DNA of 53,792 bases from Oppiella nova (taxonomy: Eukaryota; Arthropoda; Arachnida; Sarcoptiformes; Oppiidae). The notes below the pieces were generated by a model. It searched no databases. It had not been told where the DNA came from and saw only the letters and a list, made by a program, of their open reading frames with translations. Location of the stretch: contig CAJPVJ010000045.1 of NCBI GenBank assembly GCA_905397405.1, forward strand, positions 1 to 53,792, read 5' to 3'. Position numbers and translations under genes: made by a program. Of this stretch, positions 26,989 through 35,665 are shown in pieces (position 1 is the stretch's first letter; every line of letters begins with the position of its first letter).

Positions 26989-27990
26989 TTAACGACTTAC
27001 AATTTCGGTGCCTAAAAGCCATAAAGCGGTGGCATACATACGGCTTCTATTATATGTCGTAATCACTTGAAAATTAGGATAAGTAATATAATAAATAGGG
27101 CCATTGCTGTCTTGTAATTGAATCACATTAACCAAATCTAAGTCATCAATTTTGACGATTGGATTTAATGGAGAAATCCCTAAATTTTTAAGTGATCCAT
27201 AGGGAACAGGCTGAGTTAAATCTTTTGCAATAACTGCTTCAGGATTGTTCCCTGTATAACGCGCTAAAAACGCAATGGGGCGATCACGCTGCCAGCCATG
27301 TTGAGCCAGATAGTTGGCAATCGAACCAATCGCATCGACCGCAGAGTTACGTAAGTCAACATGACCATTTCCATCGTAATCCACGCCAAATTTAGACACA
27401 TTACTTGGCATAAATTGCGGATAACCTACTGCACCTGCATAAGACCCAACAATCGAATTGGTTGGAACGCCATCTTTATATGACCATGCAATTAAAGCAC
27501 CCAACTCATCTTGGAAATATTGCGCACGGCGAGGATAACCAAAACCGAGGGTTGCAAGTGCATCACGGGTGATAAAGGAGCCCTTATTTGAGCCATAACC
27601 TGTTTCCACCCCTAGAATGCCTAGGATGATTGCTTGAGGCACCCCAAACTGCTGTTCTGCGCGATTTAGTGTATCTGCATATTGTTGTTTAAAACGCACA
27701 CCACGTTGGATGGTGCCTTCAGCTAAAAAATTAGTTTTGTATTGATACCAAGGCTTACTTTCACCTGGTCGTTCCATTATGCTGATGATATTGGGTAAAT
27801 TGCGTGAGCCGTTCATTGCCCAATCAATTTGTTCGCTACTTAAACCATAGGTTTGCATGGTTTTGGCTTTAAAATTATTGTATTCAGGGTTGCTGGCAAA
27901 ATCATTGGCTTGGCAGAAACTGGTCAGTGAAAGTGCAGCTGCACAAAAAGTGATGTTTTTAACCTTCTGTAAAAGCCCAAAAGTAAACAT
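26989..27990 (-). CDS. mltB: Lytic murein transglycosylase B
   Basis: 333 residues. N-terminal signal-type hydrophobic segment, then QVPQAIILGILGVETGYGS-like core (AIILGILGVETGYGSNKG) with the catalytic Glu, and YAGAVGYPQFMPSNVSKFGVDYDGNGHVDL, which holds the family's calcium-type EF-hand loop (DYDGNGHVDL). It ends with LARYTGNNPEAV and a typical MltB tail. No lipobox Cys is seen, so it may be a soluble periplasmic form. It lies 33 bases downstream of rodA and is probably cotranscribed with it, as in Pseudomonas. Confidence 0.92.
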   Translation of the reverse strand: MFTFGLLQKVKNITFCAAALSLTSFCQANDFASNPEYNNFKAKTMQTYGLSSEQIDWAMNGSRNLPNIISIMERPGESKPWYQYKTNFLAEGTIQRGVRFKQQYADTLNRAEQQFGVPQAIILGILGVETGYGSNKGSFITRDALATLGFGYPRRAQYFQDELGALIAWSYKDGVPTNSIVGSYAGAVGYPQFMPSNVSKFGVDYDGNGHVDLRNSAVDAIGSIANYLAQHGWQRDRPIAFLARYTGNNPEAVIAKDLTQPVPYGSLKNLGISPLNPIVKIDDLDLVNVIQLQDSNGPIYYITYPNFQVITTYNRSRMYATALWLLGTEIVSR

Positions 27991-28023
27991 AGGTTATATT
28001 TCCTAATTATTTATGATAAAAAA

Positions 28024-29166
28024 TTAACGATGTGTATGTATAGACATCACAATGCCAAAAGTGGCCATTAAAGTAATAATTGCAGTACCACCATAACTCA
28101 TAAAAGGTAATGGCACACCGACTACAGGTAAAATACCACTGACCATGCCCGCATTTACAAATACATAAACAAAAAATGACAAAGCAAAAGTACCGGCTAC
28201 AAGTCGACCAAAATTATGGAAGCATTGTAAACTCATTTGAAAGGTTCTAAAGATAATACAAAAATAAATGATGATCAGAAGTAGGATACCAATCAGACCG
28301 AATTCTTCAGAAAATGCGGCAATAATAAAGTCAGTATGGCCTTCAGGTAAAAAATGTAAGTGCGATTGAGTGCCTTCCAAATAACCTTTACCCATAAAGC
28401 CACCCGAACCAATCGCTGTTTTAGACTGAATGATGTTCCAGCCTGTGCCTAAGGCATCGGCTTCTGGATTAAATAAAGTTAAAACACGTTGTCGTTGATA
28501 GTCATGTAGTAGAAATTCCCAAGCGACTGGAATTACTACTGCAACAGCACTCACGGCACCTAAAATCATTTTCCAAGAAAGACCACTCAGAAATAGCACA
28601 AAAATCCCACTGGCTAAGATGAGCAATGATGTGCCTAAATCGGGTTGTTCTGCAATAAGGATAAAAGGAATGCCGATCATGATCAGTGATAAAAACACAT
28701 TTTTAAAACTAGGTGGTAGAGGGTTACGGGATAAAAACCATGCAATCATCAATGGCATACCAATTTTTAAAAACTCACTGGGTTGCACACTGCCAAAACC
28801 AGGAATCCCTATCCAGCGTTGAGCACCCATGCGAACCTCACCAAAGACTTTCACAGCGACTAAGCAGACCAGTCCGAAGAGATAAAAGTAGGGGGCAAAA
28901 GCTTGATAAACTTTAGGGGGAATTTGGGCTAAACCACACATGACGAGAAAACCGATACCAAAGCTCATGGCTTGTTTGGAAACCAGCCCCATATCTTGAG
29001 CAGACGCACTATAAAGGACAGTTAAACCGAGCATCGCGTTTAAAATTAGAAATAAGCTCAACCAAGGGTCAATATGGAGTTTTTGCCAGCGTGAGGGGAT
29101 CATGGCAGTACTCAGACCATCACGAGGAGATTGACGTAAAAATTTATATTGAGAGCTTGGTGCCAT
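28024..29166 (-). CDS. rodA: Rod-shape SEDS peptidoglycan polymerase RodA
   Basis: 380 residues and about ten membrane helices. WIGIPGFGSVQPSEFLKIGMPL, FILIAEQPDLGTSLLILASGIFVLF (with the conserved functional Asp) and HFLPEGHTDFIIAAFSEEFG are diagnostic of RodA, the glycosyltransferase of the elongasome. It ends LPFMSYGGTAIITLMATFGIVMS. Partner PBP2 (mrdA) is not upstream; a non-coding gap and an unrelated operon lie there. mltB follows. Confidence 0.95.
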   Translation of the reverse strand: MAPSSQYKFLRQSPRDGLSTAMIPSRWQKLHIDPWLSLFLILNAMLGLTVLYSASAQDMGLVSKQAMSFGIGFLVMCGLAQIPPKVYQAFAPYFYLFGLVCLVAVKVFGEVRMGAQRWIGIPGFGSVQPSEFLKIGMPLMIAWFLSRNPLPPSFKNVFLSLIMIGIPFILIAEQPDLGTSLLILASGIFVLFLSGLSWKMILGAVSAVAVVIPVAWEFLLHDYQRQRVLTLFNPEADALGTGWNIIQSKTAIGSGGFMGKGYLEGTQSHLHFLPEGHTDFIIAAFSEEFGLIGILLLIIIYFCIIFRTFQMSLQCFHNFGRLVAGTFALSFFVYVFVNAGMVSGILPVVGVPLPFMSYGGTAIITLMATFGIVMSIHTHR

Positions 29167-29510
29167 TGGTCTATTTTGTGCGGGAAATGTGTTTTGCGCA
29201 TGCTATCACAATCCCCTCCGAAGGCAATGAATATCAATACTTTGCAACAAAATTATGACCTGAATTTTGTGATTATTTTGAGGTTGAAATATTTAAATTA
29301 GAAAATAGTGGGTTAAATAGATTGAATTAAATGGTTTTGAATTTGAAAAGGTCTTAGAAGGATCTAGGGATAGTATTTTATAATGATTTTAAGTTTATGA
29401 ATTTAATGGTTAATTATTATCCTTAAAAGCATAGCTCTGTAACTTTATAAAAAATGCCCTTACGAAGAAGGGCATTTTTTATATTTAAAAATCCAATCGA
29501 ATTTTAACGA
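29167..29510. other. Gap between rodA and the unknown helical-protein gene
   Basis: About 340 AT-rich bases without a credible ORF. The only clear element is the hairpin at 29451-29478. The rodA promoter must lie here but is not obvious. Confidence 0.6.
29451..29478. terminator. Terminator after the yadGH-queF-unknown unit
   Basis: An 11-base perfect stem (AAAATGCCCTT/AAGGGCATTTT) with a 6-base loop and T-runs in both directions, 33 bases after the stop of the unknown gene. Confidence 0.9.
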
Positions 29511-30161
29511 TCAATTAAAAAATAAAGTATCGTAATATTCTGCAACAGCTGTGATTTCATCTTTATTTAAATTTGGAATCAACTTATCAATTGCCATATG
29601 CACTGCTTTGCCTACAGCAGACGCGCCAATATCCGCAGCCTTACGTTTGATCATACCCAAATCCAGCGTTTTATTGAAATCACGCATAAAATGGTTAATC
29701 GTCGCATCTGAGAATTGTTTGAATTGTTCAGACAATACAGCGCGATTTACATCCCCATTTGCTTGAACTTCAGCAAAACTATTTTTGAGATTGGTGACTA
29801 AACTTGAGTCTAAATTCACACCCACACGGAATTGACCTTGTGGATCTTTAAATAGACTACGTTCTGAAAATTCTACAGACTGACGAACCACATCATTGTC
29901 AGCTTTACTTAATAATTGTTTAAGTAACACAGCAACAGTCGATTTGACATAGCCTGCTAATTTTTCAGCAGTATCTCGTTTGTCACTTGCAGGGAAGCGA
30001 CGAACAAGTTCAATCAAAAGCGTATCAATAATTTCTTCATTAATGAGTAAGGCAGTTTGATCACGTAAAGGATAAAGTGGTTCGTTAGAGTTTTTTTTCT
30101 CAATACCGGTCTGAATGTTCTTTAATAGTTCTTCAGAAGGTACAAAACCAAAAAAAGGCAT
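29511..30161 (-). CDS. Unknown soluble helical protein
   Basis: 216 residues from ATG 30161 (MPFFGFVPSEELLKN), which lies 17 bases after the queF stop behind GAGGTTG; the longer frame from 30215 would overlap queF and is less likely. No signal peptide or membrane helix. It is rich in charged helices, with ending DEITAVAEYYDTLFFN. I do not recognise the family. Position at the end of a yadG-yadH-queF series with a terminator after it suggests a shared transcript, but not a shared function. Confidence 0.7.
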   Translation of the reverse strand: MPFFGFVPSEELLKNIQTGIEKKNSNEPLYPLRDQTALLINEEIIDTLLIELVRRFPASDKRDTAEKLAGYVKSTVAVLLKQLLSKADNDVVRQSVEFSERSLFKDPQGQFRVGVNLDSSLVTNLKNSFAEVQANGDVNRAVLSEQFKQFSDATINHFMRDFNKTLDLGMIKRKAADIGASAVGKAVHMAIDKLIPNLNKDEITAVAEYYDTLFFN

Positions 30162-30178
30162 GTTTTCAACCTCAATGT

Positions 30179-31003
30179 TTATTGTCGCGCCAATCGAATT
30201 GGGCTTGGCATCCATGATTCATCAGATACACGACATGGGTTAATATCTAAACCACCACGACGTGTATATGTTGCATACACCATCAGCTTTTCAGGTTTTA
30301 AATTTTGCCAAATATCGGCAAAGATTTGTTCCACGCATTGTTCGTGAAAACCGTTATGCTGACGATACGAGATAATATAAGCTAAAATACTACGATAACA
30401 AGGTTTTTTACCTTGGTATCGGATAAAAACAGTTCCCCAATCTGGTTGTCCAGTCACAGGGCAATTGCTTCTCAATAAGTGTGAATACAGTTGAATTTCA
30501 ACGTTTTCGCCGTGTTGCGTATTTTCTTGATCAAAGGCCAAAAGGCTTGCATCTGGATGATTGACCAGCTGGTCAGGTTCTTGATCATCAATACAAATAC
30601 CCGTTGGTTTAGTAATGTCTAAATCATCAACTTGAAATAAAGTTAGCGTCACTGTTGCTTGTGCAGCAGCAGATAAGTCTTTTTCTACGGTATTGATAAA
30701 AGCTTGATGAGAATCAAACTGGGTAAAGTTCATACTATTAAAGTAGAGCTTTAACGACTTCGATTCAATCAAATTTGCTGATGTTGCAGGGAGCGCAATA
30801 CGCCCAATGGCAACTTGCGGGATTCCTTTGACATTTAGCCAAGAAATTTCGAATACATGCCACCAATCTTGACCTTTATATATACCCGCTACATCCGCAT
30901 ATTGCTCACGTGCTTGTGCACGAGCGATTGGGAAAAGAATTTCGGGTTGATAGGTAGTTGGGTAATCGGTTTCTTTACCCAATAAAGATTTTTCAACAGA
31001 CAT
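30179..31003 (-). CDS. queF: NADPH-dependent preQ0 reductase QueF (long form)
   Basis: 274 residues; reduces 7-cyano-7-deazaguanine to preQ1 in queuosine tRNA modification. SNCPVTGQPDWGTVFIRY contains the nucleophilic Cys and the catalytic Asp, and HNGFHEQCVEQIFADIW contains the substrate-binding Glu region. The long chain with a separate N-terminal half (LGKETDYPTTYQPEILFPIAR) is the YqfF/E. coli-type QueF. Start ATG 31003 overlaps the stop of the permease gene by one base. Confidence 0.95.
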   Translation of the reverse strand: MSVEKSLLGKETDYPTTYQPEILFPIARAQAREQYADVAGIYKGQDWWHVFEISWLNVKGIPQVAIGRIALPATSANLIESKSLKLYFNSMNFTQFDSHQAFINTVEKDLSAAAQATVTLTLFQVDDLDITKPTGICIDDQEPDQLVNHPDASLLAFDQENTQHGENVEIQLYSHLLRSNCPVTGQPDWGTVFIRYQGKKPCYRSILAYIISYRQHNGFHEQCVEQIFADIWQNLKPEKLMVYATYTRRGGLDINPCRVSDESWMPSPIRLARQ

Positions 31004-31776
31004 TATTCACGCATTCCTGAACCACGAGAAAGTAAATAGTAGGCAATTGCATAAAGTACGCCACAGAAAAGGGTCACGATAAGTAAAGACAATGAAACAT
31101 TGACATCACTATGACCTAAAATTCCGAAACGGAAAGCATTGACCATATATACAATCGGGTTAATTAAAGACAGATTTTGCCAAAATGGACTTAAAGCACT
31201 AATCGAATAAAACACACCGCCTAAGTAGGTGAGGGGTGTTAATACAAAGGTTGGGATAATCGAAATATCATCAAACGATTTTGCATATACAGCATTGATA
31301 AAACCACCTAAAGAGAACAGTAGCGAGGTAATAATAACGGTATATATCGTGACGAAAATATTATGGATATAAAGGTCTGTAAAGAACAAACTCATTGCAG
31401 TGACAATTGCCCCAACAAGAACGCCACGGGCAACACCACCAATCACATAACCACATAAGACCATATGTAATGGAACTGGACTCATGATCAGTTCTTCGAT
31501 ACTTTTTTGGAATTTAGCACTAAAGAAACTTGAAGATACGTTGGCATAACTGTTTGTAATCACCGCCATCATGATGAGGCCCGGCACGATGAATTGCATA
31601 TAGCTAAATCCACCCATTTGCCCAATACGAGAACCGACCAAATTACCAAAAATCACAAAGTACAAGCTCATGGTGATCGCAGGCGGTAATAAGGTTTGCG
31701 GCCAAATTCGCATAAAGCGGCGGATTTCTTTTTGAACTAATGTATAGAGTGCAATACGTAGTTGAGTAAAATTCAT
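31003..31776 (-). CDS. yadH: ABC-2 type exporter permease (YadH-like)
   Basis: 257 residues and six hydrophobic helices, with MQFIVPGLIMMAVITNSYANVSSSFFSAKFQKSIEELIMSPVP (the conserved ELxxSPVP loop) and LTPLTYLGGVFYSISALSPFWQ near the end, typical of the ABC2 permease family. It is paired with an ATPase gene whose stop overlaps its start. Substrate unknown; family members export lipids, drugs or polysaccharides. Confidence 0.88.
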   Translation of the reverse strand: MNFTQLRIALYTLVQKEIRRFMRIWPQTLLPPAITMSLYFVIFGNLVGSRIGQMGGFSYMQFIVPGLIMMAVITNSYANVSSSFFSAKFQKSIEELIMSPVPLHMVLCGYVIGGVARGVLVGAIVTAMSLFFTDLYIHNIFVTIYTVIITSLLFSLGGFINAVYAKSFDDISIIPTFVLTPLTYLGGVFYSISALSPFWQNLSLINPIVYMVNAFRFGILGHSDVNVSLSLLIVTLFCGVLYAIAYYLLSRGSGMRE

Positions 31777-32708
31777 TCTGCAACTCCTTCAAGATTTTTC
31801 TCAACCAGTTTCACAAATAACTCTTCAAGACGATTTGATTTATTGCGCATACTGCGAACACGAATGCCTTGCGCTTCTAAAAGCTGAAATAAATCATTTA
31901 AAGAATGCGCTTTATCCATCGTGACTTCTAAGGTCATTGGGTCAATCAGATTAAACTTCACACCAATGATATCAATCATGATTGGTTCAATCGGATTTTC
32001 TAAATCGAAAATAAAAGATTCTTCACTCAATTGGTTTAAGAATGCTTTCATCGATGTATCTTCTTTGATAACACCACGGTCAATAATCGCAATCTGACGA
32101 CAAAGCATTTCTGCTTCTTCTAAGTAGTGTGTGGTTAAAATGATCGAGGTGCCTTTTTCATTCATTTCTGTAAGAAAATCCCACATTGAACGGCGTAACT
32201 CGATGTCTACACCTGCAGTGGGTTCATCTAAAATCAAAAGTTTAGGTTCATGCATCATGGCTCGCGCAATCATTAAACGGCGTTTCATACCACCAGACAA
32301 CATGCGCCCCTGAGTATTACGCTTATCCCATAAACCTAATTTTTCTAAATATTCTTCAGCACGTTGTTGTGCAATTTTAGGCGGAATACCGTAATAACCC
32401 GCTTGAGTGACTAAGATGTCGAAGATTTTTTCAAATTGACCGAAGTTAAATTCTTGAGGAACGACACCTAAACATTGCTTTGCATGTGAAGGGTGGGTAT
32501 CTAAATCATGACCAAAAATTTCCACAGTACCTGAGGTTTTCCGTGCTAAGGAACTGATAATACTGATTGTTGTCGATTTACCAGCGCCATTTGGTCCTAA
32601 AAGTGCATAAAACTCTCCTTCTGGAACAGTCAAATTGATTCCTTTGAGTGCTTGGAATCCATTTCTATAGGTTTTAGATAAATCTCTTAACGTCAGAGCA
32701 TCAGTCAT
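31773..32708 (-). CDS. yadG: ABC exporter ATPase (YadG-like)
   Basis: 311 residues: Walker A LLGPNGAGKSTT, Q-loop VVPQEFNFGQF, signature MLSGGMKRRLMIARAM, Walker B LLILDEPTAGVD and the H-loop TTHYLEEAE. A C-terminal extension of about 80 residues follows, as in YadG. It overlaps the permease gene by four bases (ATGA). First gene of a yadG-yadH-queF-unknown series; the promoter lies in the 187 bases between it and the divergent tRNA gene. Confidence 0.9.
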   Translation of the reverse strand: MTDALTLRDLSKTYRNGFQALKGINLTVPEGEFYALLGPNGAGKSTTISIISSLARKTSGTVEIFGHDLDTHPSHAKQCLGVVPQEFNFGQFEKIFDILVTQAGYYGIPPKIAQQRAEEYLEKLGLWDKRNTQGRMLSGGMKRRLMIARAMMHEPKLLILDEPTAGVDIELRRSMWDFLTEMNEKGTSIILTTHYLEEAEMLCRQIAIIDRGVIKEDTSMKAFLNQLSEESFIFDLENPIEPIMIDIIGVKFNLIDPMTLEVTMDKAHSLNDLFQLLEAQGIRVRSMRNKSNRLEELFVKLVEKNLEGVAE

Positions 32709-32851
32709 GAAATTCTCACTTGGTTTATGGAGTGTGTATTGTGAGCGATCTTTTTAAATAAACCAAGTAAGTTAGAAGGAATTCTGCATTGCAAATATGC
32801 AACATTGTTTAAAGCATGAGCATCAATCAAAAGAGTTGTTTTATAAATGCT

Positions 32852-32878
32852 TTACCTCGCGGTTTTTTTTGTTATGAT
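32852..32878 (+). promoter_or_regulatory. Probable promoter of tRNA-Arg
   Basis: TATGAT at 32873-32878 lies about 17 bases after a TTTACC-like -35 and 17 bases before the tRNA. Matches are moderate. Confidence 0.4.
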
Positions 32879-32895
32879 GTGCCATCTCAATTTAA

Positions 32896-32971
32896 GCGCC
32901 CATAGCTTAACTGGATAGAGTACAGGTTTCCGAAGCCTGTGGAGTGGGTTCGAGTCCCGCTGGGCGTACCA
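32896..32971 (+). tRNA. tRNA-Arg (anticodon CCG)
   Basis: 76-base cloverleaf: acceptor GCGCCCA/TGGGCGT (first pair G-U), D arm with GGATAGAG, anticodon loop TTCCGAA giving CCG, T arm GGGTTCGAGTCCC, and encoded CCA. Reads CGG codons. A phage integrase gene begins 166 bases downstream, so its 3' half is the likely prophage attachment site. Confidence 0.95.
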
Positions 32972-32996
32972 TCTTGCTGTTCCTCCTTGTTTCAAT

Positions 32997-33056
32997 TTGT
33001 CTCAAAACCCTTTATATTAAAAGAATTCGTAAAATTCATTGTCGCAGTTTGTCGCA
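32997..33056 (+). repeat. Direct repeats TTGTCKCA, likely integrase arm-type sites
   Basis: TTGTCGCA occurs at 33039-33046 and again at 33049-33056, exactly 10 bases apart (one helix turn). A third, imperfect copy TTGTCTCA is at 32997-33004. Position between the tRNA and integrase start fits arm-type integrase sites of attL. Confidence 0.5.
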
Positions 33057-33060
33057 TGAT

Positions 33061-33130
33061 GTACCGCCATTTCTCAAGTTTTTAACGGTACTTTATACGG
33101 TATACCGCAAAACCCAATAAAAATGTACCG
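33061..33130. promoter_or_regulatory. Cluster of TACCGT/ACGGTA motifs before the integrase gene
   Basis: A perfect 10-base palindrome CGGTATACCG (33098-33107) is flanked by further half sites at about 33061 (GTACCG), 33084 (ACGGTAC) and 33125 (GTACCGT), the last touching the integrase start. Such spacing suggests a repressor or integrase autoregulation site. Confidence 0.4.
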
Positions 33131-33136
33131 TAAAAA

Positions 33137-34375
33137 ATGGCTAAACTCGTTGTAAGTCTTACAGACTCAAAGATAAAAGCTGAAATCTCAGCTCAAAAGA
33201 AAGCCCCTGATAGAGTTAAAAAGTTATCGGATGGGAATGGCTTATACTTATATATAGATAAGAAGTGCGGAACTTACTGGCGCTTTGACTATGTTCGCCC
33301 AATCTCAAAAAAGCGCGCAACATTAAGCATAGGTGTTTATCCTGAAATTACTTTAGCAATGGCTAGAAAGTACCGTGATGAATACCGTGAAATGCTCGCA
33401 GATAACCGCGATCCATCTGTTGAAAAGAAATTTGAAGAAGATCAGGCCAAAAATGCATTGGCAAATACATTTGAACAAGTCGCTCGTGAATTCATGAAGA
33501 CTGAAAGCGTTATGCCTTCCACTGCTTCACGTAATGCCTTTTCATATCAACATTTATTTGATGCAATTGGTAAACGTCCCATTCACGAAATTACAACTCG
33601 TGAGCTTTTATCAGTTTGCCAAGTTTATGAAAAGCAGGGTAAGTATGAAGCAGCTAGACGAATGCGATCCAAAGCCAGCCAAGTTTTTAAATATGCAATT
33701 GTGCTTGGTTTCTGTGATCGTAATGTTGCAATGGATATTCAGGGTGTATTAAAGACAGGAAAGGTTAAGCATCATTCAGCTGTAACGGATCCTGAAGCAT
33801 TGGGTCAACTTCTTTTAAACATTGATGGCTATGACAAACGCGGATCGATCATCACTTGTTATATTTTAAAAATTTTGCCTCAAGTTTTTGTTCGACCTGG
33901 TGAATTAAGAATGGCGAAATGGGAAGATGTGGATCTTGAAAATGCCACATGGTCCTATACACCCTCAAAAACAGAAAATGCTTTAGGCACTCAATTAATC
34001 GTACCTTTATCAAAACAAGTCTTGGCACTATTCAAAGAACTTAAAGTTATTACTGGTCATAGTGAATATTGCTTTGCGAACCATTGGGGTAAAACAAGAA
34101 TTCTGAGTGATAGTTCAATTAATAAAGCTCTCAAGAATCTTGGCTTTAAGAATGGTGAGACCACTGGTCATGGGTTCCGTGCAACCGCACGTACTTTATT
34201 AGATGAAGTTTTAAAATTTCCGATTGAGCGAATAGAGCAGCAAATGGGGCATCAAGTTCGAGATATGCACGGTAGGGCATATAACAGGACAAAATACTTG
34301 GACGAAAGAACAATCATGATGCAAGCTTGGTCTGATTATCTTGATTCATTAAAAGAAAAAGCCCTTAAAAGTTAA
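33137..34375 (+). CDS. Tyrosine-recombinase integrase (P4/DUF4102 type)
   Basis: 412 residues. The N-terminal arm-binding domain (KKLSDGNGLYLYIDKKCGTYWRFDYVRP and LSIGVYPEITLAMARKYRDEYREM) is the DUF4102 type; the catalytic domain has VRPGELRMAKWEDVD (first Arg), a Lys in TPSKTE, HGFRATARTLLDE (His and second Arg), QMGHQVRD (third His) and the nucleophile Tyr in GRAYNRTKY. It recombines phage attP with the tRNA-Arg gene. No Shine-Dalgarno is seen before ATG 33137; instead a TACCGT motif sits there, which hints at tight control. The stop overlaps the end of a convergent gene. Confidence 0.95.
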   Translation: MAKLVVSLTDSKIKAEISAQKKAPDRVKKLSDGNGLYLYIDKKCGTYWRFDYVRPISKKRATLSIGVYPEITLAMARKYRDEYREMLADNRDPSVEKKFEEDQAKNALANTFEQVAREFMKTESVMPSTASRNAFSYQHLFDAIGKRPIHEITTRELLSVCQVYEKQGKYEAARRMRSKASQVFKYAIVLGFCDRNVAMDIQGVLKTGKVKHHSAVTDPEALGQLLLNIDGYDKRGSIITCYILKILPQVFVRPGELRMAKWEDVDLENATWSYTPSKTENALGTQLIVPLSKQVLALFKELKVITGHSEYCFANHWGKTRILSDSSINKALKNLGFKNGETTGHGFRATARTLLDEVLKFPIERIEQQMGHQVRDMHGRAYNRTKYLDERTIMMQAWSDYLDSLKEKALKS

Positions 34376-34577
34376 GGGCTTTGATTTGTTTCTCATATGC
34401 TTTTTCTAAGTGTTCAGGAAGTTCAACCCTTGTTGATCTAGCAAGCTTAACTTTATTAAGCTCACCAGTTTCAAACATTCTATATATAGTTGAACGGTGA
34501 ACCCCAAGAAGGAGGAAGTGATTTCGAATTTTCAGGCACAAAATCGAACTCTTAACTTCATTGAATATCACACACAA
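34365..34577 (-). CDS. AlpA/excisionase-like small DNA-binding protein
   Basis: 70 residues in the longest frame; the C-terminal half LLGVHRSTIYRMFETGELNKVKLARSTRVELPEHLEKA is an HTH of the AlpA/excisionase (merR-like) type. The true start is uncertain: ATG 34577 or a TTG near 34550 would both work. Its coding end overlaps the integrase end, and its start region overlaps the first plus-strand early gene. Excisionase or integrase/early-operon regulator is the likely job. No other lysogeny regulator is visible nearby. Confidence 0.55.
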   Translation of the reverse strand: MCVIFNEVKSSILCLKIRNHFLLLGVHRSTIYRMFETGELNKVKLARSTRVELPEHLEKAYEKQIKALNF

Positions 34578-34916
34578 GATCGAACACCAGTTTCGTTTAA
34601 AAAACTTTGCGAAAAATATTCAGTAGAAAATGATTTTGTTGAACAGGCAAAAGTAAGTTTTCCTAAACACACTGAACAACAGATTCAAAAAGTACTTTCT
34701 GATCTTGCTCAGTGGTCGTTATCAGCAAGTAATTTTATGCCACAAAAGTGGATGAGTATTTGGCTTGATTTCATTAAGCGTGATCAAGGTTCACAAGAGA
34801 AGCGCAATTCTGAAAACAAGAAATCGAAGTTATCAACTCGAAACGTAAACGATGCTTGGGGTGATGTTCAGCAGTACAAGCCAGCAAGCGATATCGACTG
34901 CGAGGGCTTGATATGA
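34518..34916 (+). CDS. First early-operon protein, unknown
   Basis: 132 residues from GTG 34518 (MISNFQAQNRTLNF); AAGAAGGAGG ends 2 bases before it, so the start could also be ATT 34521 or GTG 34497. It has a basic, charged second half (QEKRNSENKKSK) and ends DCEGLI overlapping the next ATG (ATGA). Unknown family; its position before a DnaC-like loader suggests a replication role, such as an origin-binding or DnaT-like protein, but no such motif is clear. Confidence 0.65.
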   Translation: MISNFQAQNRTLNFIEYHTQDRTPVSFKKLCEKYSVENDFVEQAKVSFPKHTEQQIQKVLSDLAQWSLSASNFMPQKWMSIWLDFIKRDQGSQEKRNSENKKSKLSTRNVNDAWGDVQQYKPASDIDCEGLI

Positions 34917-35665
34917 ACGCAATGACTTCAATGAGTTTTGATATTCAGCAATCAACAGAATTTTGCTCAAAACACCAGGTAAATCATGTTGTTTACCGCG
35001 GTAAATCGTTTTGCAAACAGTGTTTACTTGAATCACTTGATCGTGGTCAACAGGAACATCAGCACGCTGTAAACACAATGGTTCGAAAAAATCATTTTGC
35101 AGGTGCGAAATTACCTAATCGCCATGCTCAAAGTGGGTTTGAAAATTACGTTGTTTCAAACGATGGTCAACAAAATGCAAAATCTCAATGTGTGTCATTC
35201 ACTAAAGATTTCATAAAAGACAAATATCGCAATTTGATCATGGTAGGTCGTACTGGAACAGGCAAAACACACTTGGCTTGTGCTGTCGCTTTGAACGTTC
35301 TTGAAAAACGCAAATTTGCTCGCTACATCACTTCTGAGGATATGGCTAATGAGATTGCTAATGCTTGGAAAAGAACGGATGACAGCGAGGCTAATGCGAT
35401 TTACCGCTTTACTGAATATGACTTACTGATTCTTGATGAATATGGTTTGCATGATCGCCATGAGAATAGATTGCAACTGGTTCACAAGGTTTTGTACTCA
35501 CGTTATGACGAGGGCAAGGCAACCATGTTGATTTCAAATTTCACGCTTGAAGAACTCAAAAAAGATTTGGGTGATCGATTATGGTCACGCTTTCAACACG
35601 ATGGACTGACTTTGGTTGAGTGTAACTGGGGTGATCAACGAATGGGACAAGGGGGTGGGGTGTGA
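34913..35665 (+). CDS. DnaC-like AAA+ helicase loader
   Basis: 250 residues. An N-terminal Cys/His cluster (FCSKHQVNHVVYRGKSFCKQC) probably binds zinc; the ATPase has Walker A VGRTGTGKTHLA (about residue 110), Walker B LLILDEYG (about 172) and an arginine-finger region RLWSRFQHDG. Phage DnaC-type proteins load the host DnaB helicase at the phage origin. It starts inside the preceding stop and ends inside the next start (GTGA), so the operon is coupled. Confidence 0.88.
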   Translation: MNAMTSMSFDIQQSTEFCSKHQVNHVVYRGKSFCKQCLLESLDRGQQEHQHAVNTMVRKNHFAGAKLPNRHAQSGFENYVVSNDGQQNAKSQCVSFTKDFIKDKYRNLIMVGRTGTGKTHLACAVALNVLEKRKFARYITSEDMANEIANAWKRTDDSEANAIYRFTEYDLLILDEYGLHDRHENRLQLVHKVLYSRYDEGKATMLISNFTLEELKKDLGDRLWSRFQHDGLTLVECNWGDQRMGQGGGV

